A stretch of DNA of 64,000 nucleotides from a marine gamma proteobacterium HTCC2080 (GTDB taxonomy: Bacteria > Pseudomonadota > Gammaproteobacteria > Pseudomonadales > Halieaceae). Each line of letters starts with the position of its first letter. Position 1 is the stretch's first letter. Of this stretch, positions 9,158-17,006 are shown one piece after another. A program made the position numbers and the translations under genes. Below the pieces are notes generated by a model. That model saw nothing but the letters and a program-made list of their open reading frames with translations. It did no database searches and was not told the origin of the DNA. Where the stretch lies: NCBI GenBank assembly GCA_000169115.1, contig AAVV01000004.1, forward strand, positions 244,855 through 308,854, read 5' to 3'.

Positions 9158-9214
9158 GGTGCGAATCCCGCACCACTAACGCTAATAACCCGTCGCGGCG
9201 CTGATATCAGTGCC
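9158..9214 (+). promoter_or_regulatory. Two inverted repeats in the immA-DUF763 intergenic leader
   Basis: The 108-bp gap holds a 5-bp hairpin GGTGC-GAATCCC-GCACC (9158-9174) and an 18-base near-perfect palindrome (9197-9214, centre CTGATATCAG flanked by GGCG and TGCC). They lie 45-100 bases ahead of the DUF763 start. Possible roles: a second operator, a partial terminator/attenuator limiting read-through into the DUF763-radical SAM part, or an mRNA processing site. Sequence alone does not decide. Confidence 0.45.
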
Positions 9215-9259
9215 ACGGACTAACTCGGCCAAAAAAACGTCACTGACTGGAGTAATACT

Positions 9260-10495
9260 ATGATTAACGCAGGAACTATCGGAATGCCTCTGCACTTCGG
9301 GAAGGTCCCCAGCTTTTTAACGGAACGCATGGGAAAAATGGGCGATGCCATTGTTGAGAGCATCGTCTACAACTACGGTAAATCGGAAGTTCTGACACGC
9401 ATGTCCGACCCGAACTGGTTTCAGGCGCTCGGTGCGGTTATGGGTATGCACTGGAATTCATCGGGTGTAACCGCAACGGTACTGGGCTCCCTGAGACCCC
9501 ATGTAAATGCGAAGGCACAGAATTTAGGGCTCTATATATTAGGCGGGAAGGGTAAATACGCCTGGAATACACCGAAGCAAATCAACCGTGTCGCTGACCG
9601 TCATGGCTTACCCGGCACCGAGCTGGCTCGGTCAGCACGCCTCACCAACCGCATAGACAACAATGCAGTGCAGGATGGATTTAACCTGTATCAGCAGTAT
9701 TTCATTCTCTCTGACGAGGGCGAGTGGACGTCTATTTCTCAGGGCATGAACCGTAACACGCGGCGAGCTCGTCGATATCACTGGCACTCTCCTAGCGTAC
9801 GGTCATTTGGCGATAGCCCACACACCGGCATCATGGGGCTGGAAAATCAGCAGGTACTAAACCTCACTGATAGCAGTGCTGACCTGTTGCGCACCCACAT
9901 GGTGGACCTCACGAAAGAGTCACCCAAGATTGTGGTCGAAGCAGTGCGCGAGGCTGAGCTGCCCGATCGTCACGATGTTCGGAAAGAGGACATCAACATG
10001 AACCGACTCGCTTCAGTTCTCGACCTGGCCTACAACCGCGACATTGAAAAATTTGAAGATCTGGTGGAGCTGCAAAACGTGGGCCCTCGAACCTTAAAGG
10101 CTCTGGCTATGGCCAGTGAGGTGATCCACGGAGACGCTACGCGGTTTGACGACCCGGCTCGATTCGCCTTCGCTGTGGGTGGAAAAGACGGCAGGCCACA
10201 CCCCATAGATACCAAGGCTCTCGATGAGACGGTAGACATGCTGCAGAACGCGGTAGATCACGCGAAGCTCGGTGACAAAGAAAAGTCACAGGCCCTGAAG
10301 CGGCTGCACCAGGTAGCTAAGAAAGGCGAGAGCAAGGGAACTCCCATTGATTTTTTCAGTGATCTCATTGATCACGAATGGAATCACGCCGAGAACAGCG
10401 ACGGCAAAACTTTCATGGGGTCGGTGGTGAAAGGTCTGACTCGCAAGCTTATGGATACACAGAATGGAGTGCTGTATGGCCGTAATAGCAAGTGA
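9260..10495 (+). CDS. DUF763 family protein
   Basis: 411 aa, near the usual length of the family. N-terminal signature: MPLHFGKVPSFLTERM, then YGKSEVLTRMSDPNWFQALG and HWNSSGVTATVLGSL, which are the conserved DUF763 opening motifs. Near residues 265-285 LQNVGPRTLKALA reads as a helix-hairpin-helix, suggesting nucleic-acid contact; the C-terminal part is helical and charged. Function is unknown; as I recall, the family is best represented in archaea and thermophilic bacteria, so its presence here beside a repressor-protease pair suggests transfer. GGAG lies 7 bases before the ATG. Its 3' end overlaps the radical SAM start, so the two are probably produced together. Confidence 0.8.
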   Translation: MINAGTIGMPLHFGKVPSFLTERMGKMGDAIVESIVYNYGKSEVLTRMSDPNWFQALGAVMGMHWNSSGVTATVLGSLRPHVNAKAQNLGLYILGGKGKYAWNTPKQINRVADRHGLPGTELARSARLTNRIDNNAVQDGFNLYQQYFILSDEGEWTSISQGMNRNTRRARRYHWHSPSVRSFGDSPHTGIMGLENQQVLNLTDSSADLLRTHMVDLTKESPKIVVEAVREAELPDRHDVRKEDINMNRLASVLDLAYNRDIEKFEDLVELQNVGPRTLKALAMASEVIHGDATRFDDPARFAFAVGGKDGRPHPIDTKALDETVDMLQNAVDHAKLGDKEKSQALKRLHQVAKKGESKGTPIDFFSDLIDHEWNHAENSDGKTFMGSVVKGLTRKLMDTQNGVLYGRNSK

Positions 10496-11264
10496 TGCGG
10501 GCTACTGCCCCATTGAGCTGGGCACGGCCATGGAAAAGATAGTGGTTGATGGCAACCGCAGAAAGTACACGCAGCTAGGACGTACCCTCCGATTTTACGG
10601 GGGGACGACCAGTGCCACCGAAGTCGGCTGCAACCTGCGCTGTAAGTTCTGCTTTTCCGATAAGCCCGTCTGGAAGCCCGCACGCACGGGGCGCTTCTAT
10701 ACGCCCGAGCAGGTATTTTACGGTCTAGCCAAAAATGCACGTCGCCACGGCCATAAGACAATCTCGGCCTCAGCCTCTGAGGGGACGTTGGGACGAGATC
10801 ACCTGTTCGAGCTACTCGACCTGGTCGAGCAAAGTGAGTTTGTTTATATCCTGGAAACAAACGGCATGACCCTAGGAGCTGACTCTGACTTCGCTAGACA
10901 ACTAGCTCGCTACAAAAATCTGCACGTGCGGGTGTCACTTAAAGGATCTAACGAAGATGAGTACCACGAGCTCACGGGTGCGAATCGACACAGCTATCGA
11001 CTGCCTTTTTTAGCACTAAAGCACCTTATAGACGCTGACGTCTCCTGCAACGCTTGCGTTATGGCATCGTTCTCATCAGACGTATCCCTGGCAGGCCTCA
11101 AGCATGCGCTCACCGATTTACATCCGGGCATTTTGAAGTCGCTAGAGATCGAGCACATCACGCTATTTCCCAAGGTACGTGAGCGACTTAAGCGTTATCA
11201 ACTGACCCCTACGAAATCTCGTCGGCTTAGCCGGCAGCAACCTAACCAACCGGAGGCCGCATGA
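10476..11264 (+). CDS. Radical SAM protein (COG5014-like), partner of DUF763
   Basis: 262 aa from ATG 10476, chosen because GGAG at 10465-10468 is properly spaced; ATG 10464 lacks a ribosome site. The motif GCNLRCKFCF (Cys52, Cys56, Cys59; C-x3-C-x2-C) binds the SAM-reducing [4Fe-4S] cluster. Downstream are SASASEGTLGRDHL (a variant of the GGE-type SAM-amine motif), ETNGMTLG and VRVSLKG, as in activating-enzyme-like radical SAM barrels. There is no SPASM extension; the C-terminus ends in a basic Arg/Lys/Gln tail. Overall it resembles the uncharacterised Fe-S proteins of COG5014. It lacks the overall viperin pattern I would expect. The start lies within the DUF763 gene and the end overlaps the next start (ATGA), so this is a tight unit. 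Substrate unknown; it may modify DUF763, a nucleotide or a peptide. Confidence 0.8.
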   Translation: MAVIASDAGYCPIELGTAMEKIVVDGNRRKYTQLGRTLRFYGGTTSATEVGCNLRCKFCFSDKPVWKPARTGRFYTPEQVFYGLAKNARRHGHKTISASASEGTLGRDHLFELLDLVEQSEFVYILETNGMTLGADSDFARQLARYKNLHVRVSLKGSNEDEYHELTGANRHSYRLPFLALKHLIDADVSCNACVMASFSSDVSLAGLKHALTDLHPGILKSLEIEHITLFPKVRERLKRYQLTPTKSRRLSRQQPNQPEAA

Positions 11265-11683
11265 CACGCTCGAAAACTAAAGGAGCTAAAACTCAACCCT
11301 CAACGGATGAGGATTCCGGCAATAAGGAAGAAACACTGAAAAGCACCTCTGCACCACTTACTTCCTGCGCAAGCGTGTGCATTGCTCTAGCTATCGGTGG
11401 AGTGGTGATGCAATGGTGGTGGCCGCTACCTATCCTCTTGTTTATCGGCTTCATGTCTCAAGTATGTGAAGAAGCGGTTGCCGCAAAAGCCAATTCTGGT
11501 TATCCCGGACTCGAAGTGGGCGATGCGATGGGGATCGCATTTATTGGGGGCGTGCTATTTATTTTCTGCTGTGTGTTGTTCTGGGGCTCCTTCTACCTTC
11601 CGACGGAAGGGTGGGACAAGATTTTTTCTGGACCTGATGTCGAATCAGTGCATGGCGTAATTGAGGCCGATGGTGATGCGTGA
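11261..11683 (+). CDS. Two-helix membrane protein of the DUF763/radical SAM operon
   Basis: 140 aa. A charged Lys/Ser/Glu-rich N-terminal 30 residues, then a Trp-rich hydrophobic segment (about 36-65, with VVMQWWWPLPILLF) and a second one (about 88-113, ending LFIFCCVLFWGSFYL), and a short acidic tail. Start ATGA overlaps the radical SAM stop, indicating coupling. No family recognised. Its place suggests a membrane anchor or effector for the upstream enzymes, by analogy with defence systems whose last gene is a small membrane protein; that is inference only. Confidence 0.65.
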   Translation: MTRSKTKGAKTQPSTDEDSGNKEETLKSTSAPLTSCASVCIALAIGGVVMQWWWPLPILLFIGFMSQVCEEAVAAKANSGYPGLEVGDAMGIAFIGGVLFIFCCVLFWGSFYLPTEGWDKIFSGPDVESVHGVIEADGDA

Positions 11684-11833
11684 CTTAAACCCACAGTTAA
11701 CCCTGACGCTAGTGAAAATTGTTAGCCGCTCAAACTGTGTCGTCTTACAGCACGGCGGAGCAGCGTCCTATCGTATGCACACATCTCCCTGTGCTAGAAG
11801 CCGAGTGCCTTTTGCCCGCGGAGGAGCAAATTA

Positions 11834-11983
11834 ATGGAACTAATAAAGAAAATTTTCACCTATCTTTTGATGATCCCTATTGGTGTCTGCATGGGGCCGT
11901 TTTTTGTCGTTATTTGGGCCTGGGTGGTCATAGGCATTTTGTTCGGCCGAAATGACCATGAAACTGAACCTGAAATTAAATGA
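11834..11983 (+). CDS. Small single-span membrane protein (49 aa)
   Basis: A 49-residue frame with an excellent ribosome site (GGAGGAG, 8 bases before ATG). A basic start (MELIKKIF) leads into one long hydrophobic helix (LLMIPIGVCMGPFF to IGILF) and an acidic tail with DHETEPE. By the positive-inside rule the N-terminus is cytoplasmic. It sits on the same strand 150 bases after the two-helix protein. No homologue recognised. Confidence 0.6.
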   Translation: MELIKKIFTYLLMIPIGVCMGPFFVVIWAWVVIGILFGRNDHETEPEIK

Positions 11984-12016
11984 AAATTAATTCATAGACC
12001 CCGCGGAGGGACAGAT

Positions 12017-12163
12017 ATGAAGGATGAACCTAGCTCCATAATCGCGCTTCTGCTCGTGCCGATATTCTTACCAATCTTGATACCTTTGGTGCTGTTCGCA
12101 GTTGTTAAAAAAGCAATCTATGAAACAAAAAAAATGCGGAGATGGGAAGAGGATGAGGCATAG
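12017..12163 (+). CDS. Small single-span membrane protein (48 aa)
   Basis: A 48-residue frame preceded by GGAGGG with good spacing (CGGAGGGACAGAT-ATG). An acidic N-terminus (MKDEPSS), one hydrophobic helix (IIALLLVPIFLPILIPLVLF), then a strongly charged helix (KKAIYETKKMRRWEEDEA). Charge pattern predicts the C-terminus in the cytoplasm, the reverse of the 49-aa neighbour 34 bases upstream. The two could pair in the membrane. No family recognised. Confidence 0.6.
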   Translation: MKDEPSSIIALLLVPIFLPILIPLVLFAVVKKAIYETKKMRRWEEDEA

Positions 12164-12366
12164 TTTGCCCAGCCTGTGTGCATAGCTTTAGCAGTCAAAG
12201 CCAAAGACGATGGCAATATGAAACAGTTACACAACATTTGCGTAGGTCAAATTGTGCCATCCAATTGCTCCCGACGATCCCGCCTCGACTCATCAAACGC
12301 AGCGTTGTGAGCTGTATCAATAATTACTGGCACTTCCTCTACTGTTACAAGTTCCAGCATGGTCAC

Positions 12367-13203
12367 TCACTGATGGCCCAGCGCGGAAAGTGTTTCATCT
12401 AAATAGCGCCCTAAGTCACAGCCCGAGTAATTGTCGCCTTTTGGGGTATGAGCCGGGCAGGTCTTCTGCTCGATAACAAATTGCTTTATGTCCGATAAGG
12501 TCTGCCCTACCCACGAGTGGTCAGCCTCGTAGGCAATGATACTGGCATCGAACTGCATCCAAGCTTTACCTGCGTCAGTGGCATCGGTAAGCATTCCCAT
12601 GATGTCTTTGTGCTGAGCATCCACATAGACAAAATACCCGGTATTAGAGACATCAAACCCTTTGTTTTTTAACACCCAAACGTACATATCCATTTGACGC
12701 TTGTAGGCCTTTTTCCAGGGATCATCGAGGGATACAGGTTTTTTTTCGTAGTTATCGGGGGAGCGCGTTCCCTGCGCCGTGCTTTTGTAATCGACGACGT
12801 GAAGCTGCCCGGTTTGTGTATTCAAAAATACGTCGTCCAAACCCCCGCCAAAACGGATATTGCTCTCAAGATGGTCTGCATTAAAAAACGTCGCGTTCTG
12901 TCCAAACTGCATGGAGTTGGTCCAGTTTTCGAGGTGCTCGTGCTCAAAAGGAATGAGATGGCCTAGTCCGTTAGCCTCCCAAAGCGGCAATGTAGACCGC
13001 CCCCTGACCGCATCAGCATCGCGTTTTAACAAAATATCAGTGGTGGTGTTAATGGTAAAAGATGGCATCTCCGGGGGCTTGATACCTGCCACCCGGTCTA
13101 ACCAAAAACAGCCCTTGCAGCTGATAAAGGTTTCAACTTTAGACCGCGACAATTCGAAAGGGGCTGGGTTGTTGGGCTTAAATGCACCACGGTGTCTCGC
13201 CAT
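12367..13203 (-). CDS. PD-(D/E)XK nuclease, Cas4/RecB-like
   Basis: 278 aa from ATG 13203, which has AGGGAG 9 bases upstream; GTG 13224 is in frame but the ribosome site lies inside that extension. The core GGLDDVFL (Asp123/124) followed by HVVDYKST (Asp138-x-Lys140) is the PD-(D/E)XK active site; KRQMDMYVW adds the QxxxY-type motif. Cysteines at 29 and 32 (SCKGC) and two near the C-terminus (KTCPAH and GCDLGR) could hold an Fe-S cluster as in Cas4/AddB-type exonucleases. Convergent with the DUF763 operon and upstream-linked to the MORN gene. No CRISPR repeats or other cas genes are visible, so a stand-alone repair or defence nuclease is likely. Confidence 0.8.
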   Translation of the reverse strand: MARHRGAFKPNNPAPFELSRSKVETFISCKGCFWLDRVAGIKPPEMPSFTINTTTDILLKRDADAVRGRSTLPLWEANGLGHLIPFEHEHLENWTNSMQFGQNATFFNADHLESNIRFGGGLDDVFLNTQTGQLHVVDYKSTAQGTRSPDNYEKKPVSLDDPWKKAYKRQMDMYVWVLKNKGFDVSNTGYFVYVDAQHKDIMGMLTDATDAGKAWMQFDASIIAYEADHSWVGQTLSDIKQFVIEQKTCPAHTPKGDNYSGCDLGRYLDETLSALGHQ

Positions 13204-13242
13204 ATTTGATATCTCCCTAAGCACGACGGCTAGTGCCGCTAT

Positions 13243-13563
13243 TTACGCTTTGAATTGACCTTCTTCAAACTGCCCCTCAAAGACAGTCCCTCGCCATATC
13301 AATTTTCCAGCACCGTGATACTGTCCACCGCTAAAATCGCCCTCGTACTCCTCAATGACCTCGCCATGGTGCAAATAAACAAGCTTGCCCTGCCCCTCTG
13401 GAATCATCAAATGGCAGGGATTACCGAGCTGATTCACGGTTTTACGATTTAAAGTCTCCGCCACATAGTCGCCAATAACGACTTCACCCTCGTAGCGGGC
13501 AACGACAGCATCAGGATCAAAATTCTCATCAAAACCCGCATTCTTTTTGCCGAAACCAAACAT
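13243..13563 (-). CDS. MORN-repeat protein
   Basis: 106 aa, cytoplasmic. The C-terminal half carries MORN-type units: EGQGKLVYLHHGEVIEEYEG, YEGDFSGGQYHGAGKLIW and FEGQFEEGQF. MORN repeats mediate protein-protein or phospholipid contacts. The N-terminal 50 residues (MFGFGKKNAGFDENF...) are unrecognised. AAGGGC precedes the ATG. It ends 39 bases before the nuclease ATG on the same strand, so the two probably share a transcript. Confidence 0.75.
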   Translation of the reverse strand: MFGFGKKNAGFDENFDPDAVVARYEGEVVIGDYVAETLNRKTVNQLGNPCHLMIPEGQGKLVYLHHGEVIEEYEGDFSGGQYHGAGKLIWRGTVFEGQFEEGQFKA

Positions 13564-13640
13564 AAGCTTTGCCCTTACTAAAATTTAATAGCAATCAAAA
13601 GATTCACCCTGAGTAAGCGTGTGCCGGTGGCACGGGCTTT

Positions 13641-13892
13641 CTAGCCAGTGCAGCAAGCCCGGCAAGTGGCCATGCGACGATGAAGTCCCACCATGCAACC
13701 ATCAAAGGCTGTCAGGGGCTGGGTCTCGCCACACTGTTTGCACGTTCGTTGAAAATCGGGAGTAACGCAGGGCGCACAAACTGACGGATTCATGCGGACG
13801 CCGTCGATAACCACTGCAAACTGGTGCACTTCCTTTTCCTGACGACAACGACTACATCGCTGTGCCTGTACTACTGCTGAACTGCTCATCAT
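13641..13892 (-). CDS. Small CxxC zinc-finger-like protein
   Basis: 83 aa with four CxxC pairs: CSRC, CAPC, CKQC and CRAC. The first and third each begin a CxxC...E-x(3-6)-F unit (CSRCRQEKEVHQF, CKQCGETQPLTAF) as in short zinc ribbons of HNH/recombinase-associated proteins; each pair of pairs could bind one Zn2+. Two ATG codons in tandem follow AAGGAG. Function unknown; it may bind nucleic acid. Confidence 0.6.
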   Translation of the reverse strand: MMSSSAVVQAQRCSRCRQEKEVHQFAVVIDGVRMNPSVCAPCVTPDFQRTCKQCGETQPLTAFDGCMVGLHRRMATCRACCTG

Positions 13893-14189
13893 TAAGACTC
13901 CTTGTCTTCCGGCATCTCATTACGAGCGCCGGATTACTGATGCTCATGGAAGAACAGGCTAACCCGACAAGTCACATACGGGAATCCCTGTACAGTTACA
14001 CACGTCGCCTTAGGCGATAGATGAAACCAACAGGCCTTCTCTACATCATCACTCCTTCTGTCAACAGCGACACCCCAAACACGTCAATTTGGCGGAGACT
14101 GCGGGCTCAAAACGATGGGGCTTGATCACCGGCAATGTCTGCTCCACAGTGAGGTGAAAACCGAGCACTGCTACCACCGGAGCACTGAC
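13893..14189. other. Gene-free junction between accessory island and metabolic genes
   Basis: About 300 bases separating the minus-strand CxxC gene from the plus-strand C69 hydrolase. I see no tRNA, integrase remnant or direct repeat that would mark an attachment site, and no good promoter on either strand. The upstream extension of the hydrolase frame (14115-14189) is not used as coding for lack of a ribosome site. Confidence 0.4.
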
Positions 14190-15680
14190 ATGCCGTTAAA
14201 ACCCCACTTTCATCCTCTCGCATTTCTGCTTTGCATCTCGCTGCTTTGGGCGCCGGTTACCTTGGCAAGCTATGCGATTTATGTGGGTAAAAATCTCACC
14301 GCCGACGGCAGCGTTATGATCGGTGGCTCAGGTGACGAAGTGTCTAGCCACTGGTTGGAGGTCGTTCCCGGAGCAGCCCATCCCGAGGATGCCACTGTCA
14401 CCGTGGGTGTGACTGCTGAAGCCTTTATGCCCGGCGAGTTTTCGGAGATTCCCCAAGCCGGCGAAACCTATCGCTACCTCACCATGAACTACTCTGAGTA
14501 CGAGGGCTTTCCGCCACCGCTGACCAACGGCGGCCTCAACGAGCACAACGTCGCTGGCCGCGATGTGTGGTCGCCCTCGCGGGACGAGCTGGTCGCCATG
14601 ACCCCCAGCCCCCAAACGGGCCCGCAATACAGCGACCTGTCCCGCATTGCCATGGAGCGCGCCCGCACCGCCCGGGAAGCCGTGGAAATTATTGGTAAGC
14701 TCATCGACGAATACGGCTATTCCACCTATGGCGGCAATTCTCATATGTTTGCCGACGAACAAGAGGGCTGGGTGCTCCTCAACTTTGCCGGCGGCAAGGG
14801 CTTATGGATTGCCGAGCGTCTAGGGCCCGACGACGTCCGCATGTCTTACCCTGGCTACATTGGCGACATTCCACTGGACCTAAAAAATAACGATGACTTC
14901 ATGGCCTCGGCCAACTTCATCGACTTTGCCATTGCACAAGGCTGGTACGACCCCGACAGCGGCGAGGGCTTTAATGTCACTAAGGTTTATGGCGTAGAAA
15001 AGGAGCGCTACCCACGCAGCGCAATGGAAGCTGAGCTTACAGCCGCCGCCCCCATCGACCTGCGTGCCATGATGAATGCCGTGCGCGACCCTCGCATTGC
15101 CAAAGACTCCACCGGCTATGGCCAGGTGGCCGCTCTCAAAGCCAATGCTTACCCCGATCTTAATCTGCTGTGGATTGCCCCCACAGGCTCGGTCACTGCG
15201 CCCTTCATTCCTTACCGCATTGGCGTCCAGACCATTGCCCCTCAGTTTGGTAAACACCGCTACCTCACCAAGGGCGAAGCCGCTGGCTTTTTACTGCAAG
15301 ACTGGCAAATTCAGGAAGCCACGGAGTTTGCCGGGCGCACCTTCAAGCGCCTCATGTACTTCACCTGCGATAAACCCGAGCAATTTCTACCCGAGGTGAC
15401 CGAAGCACTCACAGCCTTTGAAAATCGGCTAATGGCCGAGCAAGACGAGGTCGTCGCGATTTCCACTGCACTCTTTACTGCCGGCAAGGCAGAACTGGCG
15501 CAAGATTATCTGACACGCTATAGCGCGGAATCAGGGTTGGCGGGTTTGCGTTTAGGCAACGCCCTACTCACCAGTATAGAAGCCCGTACTGAAGTGCTCT
15601 TTGGTTATCGGGCACCTGAGGGTGATGTAGTGAGCGAACTCACCTACGACCGCATTGATTGTTTGCCCGAGCCCCAGTAG
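14190..15680 (+). CDS. Secreted C69-family Ntn hydrolase (dipeptidase-like) with predicted N-terminal serine
   Basis: 496 aa from ATG 14190 (GGAG 8 bases upstream). A clear signal peptide (LAFLLCISLLWAPVTLA) ends directly before SYAIYVGKNLTADGS, the position where C69 peptidases have the Cys nucleophile (CTTILVGK-like). The mature protein would therefore start with Ser, a legitimate Ntn nucleophile. Conserved downstream blocks: GLNEHNVAG, AREAVEIIGKLIDEYGY, EGWVLLNFAGGKGLWIAERL. Length matches the secreted C69 members. Likely a periplasmic or extracellular amidohydrolase; dipeptidase activity is inferred from family only. Confidence 0.8.
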   Translation: MPLKPHFHPLAFLLCISLLWAPVTLASYAIYVGKNLTADGSVMIGGSGDEVSSHWLEVVPGAAHPEDATVTVGVTAEAFMPGEFSEIPQAGETYRYLTMNYSEYEGFPPPLTNGGLNEHNVAGRDVWSPSRDELVAMTPSPQTGPQYSDLSRIAMERARTAREAVEIIGKLIDEYGYSTYGGNSHMFADEQEGWVLLNFAGGKGLWIAERLGPDDVRMSYPGYIGDIPLDLKNNDDFMASANFIDFAIAQGWYDPDSGEGFNVTKVYGVEKERYPRSAMEAELTAAAPIDLRAMMNAVRDPRIAKDSTGYGQVAALKANAYPDLNLLWIAPTGSVTAPFIPYRIGVQTIAPQFGKHRYLTKGEAAGFLLQDWQIQEATEFAGRTFKRLMYFTCDKPEQFLPEVTEALTAFENRLMAEQDEVVAISTALFTAGKAELAQDYLTRYSAESGLAGLRLGNALLTSIEARTEVLFGYRAPEGDVVSELTYDRIDCLPEPQ

Positions 15681-15824
15681 CACCGAATTAGCACCGCTGT
15701 GGTGGCTCGAGCCACTCCAGCGGGCTGGGTCACAGTGGGGCATGTCAGCGGAGACATGGCAAAAGAGAGCGGTAATAAACAGCCGAAGGTCGCGGGGCCC
15801 AGTAAGCGGGGTGTTCAGCCTTAG

Positions 15825-16004
15825 CTACCGCTTCTTAGCCTTCCAAGTGCCACCGTACTGATAACTCTCGCTGTGCTTAGCCTTAACCGTGGTTAAACAA
15901 GGCTCGCATAGAAACTGCCAGTCGGGACTCTCGCCATAACGACAGCGGTATAGCACCGGTGCCACCACTAAACACTGCCCACAGACTTTTTCACGCGTTC
16001 TCAT
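15825..16004 (-). CDS. 59-aa zinc-ribbon-like protein
   Basis: A short frame MRTREKVCGQC... with CGQC at residues 8-11 and CEPC at about 33-36, the spacing of a single zinc ribbon, then a basic tail ending GGTWKAKKR. The first part VLYRCRYGESPDWQFLCEPC contains aromatic residues typical of small conserved proteins. The ribosome site is weak. It lies 61 bases downstream of the minus-strand aminotransferase, so it may be the last gene of the dmd-aminotransferase transcript. Function unknown. Confidence 0.6.
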   Translation of the reverse strand: MRTREKVCGQCLVVAPVLYRCRYGESPDWQFLCEPCLTTVKAKHSESYQYGGTWKAKKR

Positions 16005-16064
16005 ATTTTTTCGGCGCTACCCTGTTATATACACCTTGTGCGGTTGCTGACAGATTCCAAACCA

Positions 16065-16967
16065 CTACAAGTCAAGAGAGGTTCCGTATTCTCCAGCTGC
16101 CCGTGAGGCCCAGTAAGCTTCATCAATGGCCCGGGTTATGGGCCCGTTGGGGTTTTCAATAAGCCGGCCCGAAACCTCACGTACAGGCAACACACCCCCA
16201 GCAGTACTGCAGGTAAACACCTCATCGGCAGCATAAAGGTCAAAGCTGGTGAGCTGCGCCTGTTTGCAGGAAACACCGATACGCTCAGCCAGCTCTAATA
16301 CTGTGGCGCGAGTTATGCCGTGCAAAATGCCACTGGCCGGCGTGAACAGCTGGCCTTTTTTCACCACAAATATATTGCTCGCCGCTGCTTCCGCAACATA
16401 GCCCTGAGTATCCAGCCAAACCGCATCGTCATAGCCAGCTTCTAAAGATTCCAATCGAATCAGCTGGGAATTGAGTCGATCAAGACACTTAAAACGCGGG
16501 TCCAGGGTATCGGGACTAAATCCTCGACTGGCACTAATCATCAGGCGAATACCCTCACGCCGTTTGATGTCATCTGCCAGAAAAATGTAAGGGGCCGCCC
16601 AAATCATTTCGGTAGGCACGATTTCCCGAGGGTCGGCCACCACACCGTCAGGTACACCCCGGGTCAAGATAAAGCGAATGCTGGCGTCGGCCAATTGATT
16701 GCGTCGCGTGGTTTCAATAATGGCTTCGCGCCATTGCTCCCGGGTCAGGCGCGTTTCCAACCGTGCTGCCCTCACCGAGTCGAAGAATCGATCGAGGTGT
16801 TCTTCCAACTTAAAAATAACCCCCTGCCAGGCAGAGACGACATCGAAAATACCGTCACCCAAAAGAAACCCCTGATCCAACGGTGAAATCCGCGCTGCAG
16901 ATAACGGCAGGTATTCTCCATTCATGTACAAGGTGGGTTCGGTAGTGGTAGCTGGGGACGTCGTCAT
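16065..16967 (-). CDS. Class IV PLP-dependent aminotransferase
   Basis: 300 aa from ATG 16967 (GAGGTG 9 bases upstream; GTG 16976 rejected because it overlaps that site). Fold-type IV signatures: GFLLGDGIFDVVSAW at the start, FKCLDRLNSQL with the PLP Lys, GYVAEAAASNIFVV, and GVLPVREVSG. Members transfer amino groups from branched-chain or D-amino acids, or act as lyases on aminodeoxychorismate; the sequence does not discriminate. It begins 40 bases after the acyl-CoA ligase stop on the same strand and may share its transcript. Confidence 0.8.
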   Translation of the reverse strand: MTTSPATTTEPTLYMNGEYLPLSAARISPLDQGFLLGDGIFDVVSAWQGVIFKLEEHLDRFFDSVRAARLETRLTREQWREAIIETTRRNQLADASIRFILTRGVPDGVVADPREIVPTEMIWAAPYIFLADDIKRREGIRLMISASRGFSPDTLDPRFKCLDRLNSQLIRLESLEAGYDDAVWLDTQGYVAEAAASNIFVVKKGQLFTPASGILHGITRATVLELAERIGVSCKQAQLTSFDLYAADEVFTCSTAGGVLPVREVSGRLIENPNGPITRAIDEAYWASRAAGEYGTSLDL

Positions 16968-17006
16968 GATGATCACCTCACAATAAATGGAAGGGCGCCG
17001 GACCAG

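Noticed and set aside
9152..9180. Sequence GGTGCGAATCCCGCACCACTA resembling a tRNA T-arm and 3' end
   Set aside because: The loop and stem do not fit a T-arm (no GTTC) and no acceptor, D or anticodon arm can be built upstream, so no tRNA or att remnant is called.
10476..11264. Radical SAM protein as a prokaryotic viperin
   Set aside because: The CxxxCxxC motif alone is shared by all radical SAM enzymes; surrounding sequence does not follow viperin and no nucleotide kinase is adjacent.
12178..12402. 74-codon plus-strand frame after the small membrane proteins
   Set aside because: No ribosome site, no hydrophobic helix, overlaps the nuclease gene.
12367..13892. Cas4-like nuclease as part of a CRISPR-Cas locus
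   Set aside because: No repeat-spacer array and no cas1, cas2 or effector gene is visible in the window.
15754..15825. 22-codon plus-strand frame beginning MAKESGNK after the C69 gene
   Set aside because: Too short to support despite a GGAG upstream.
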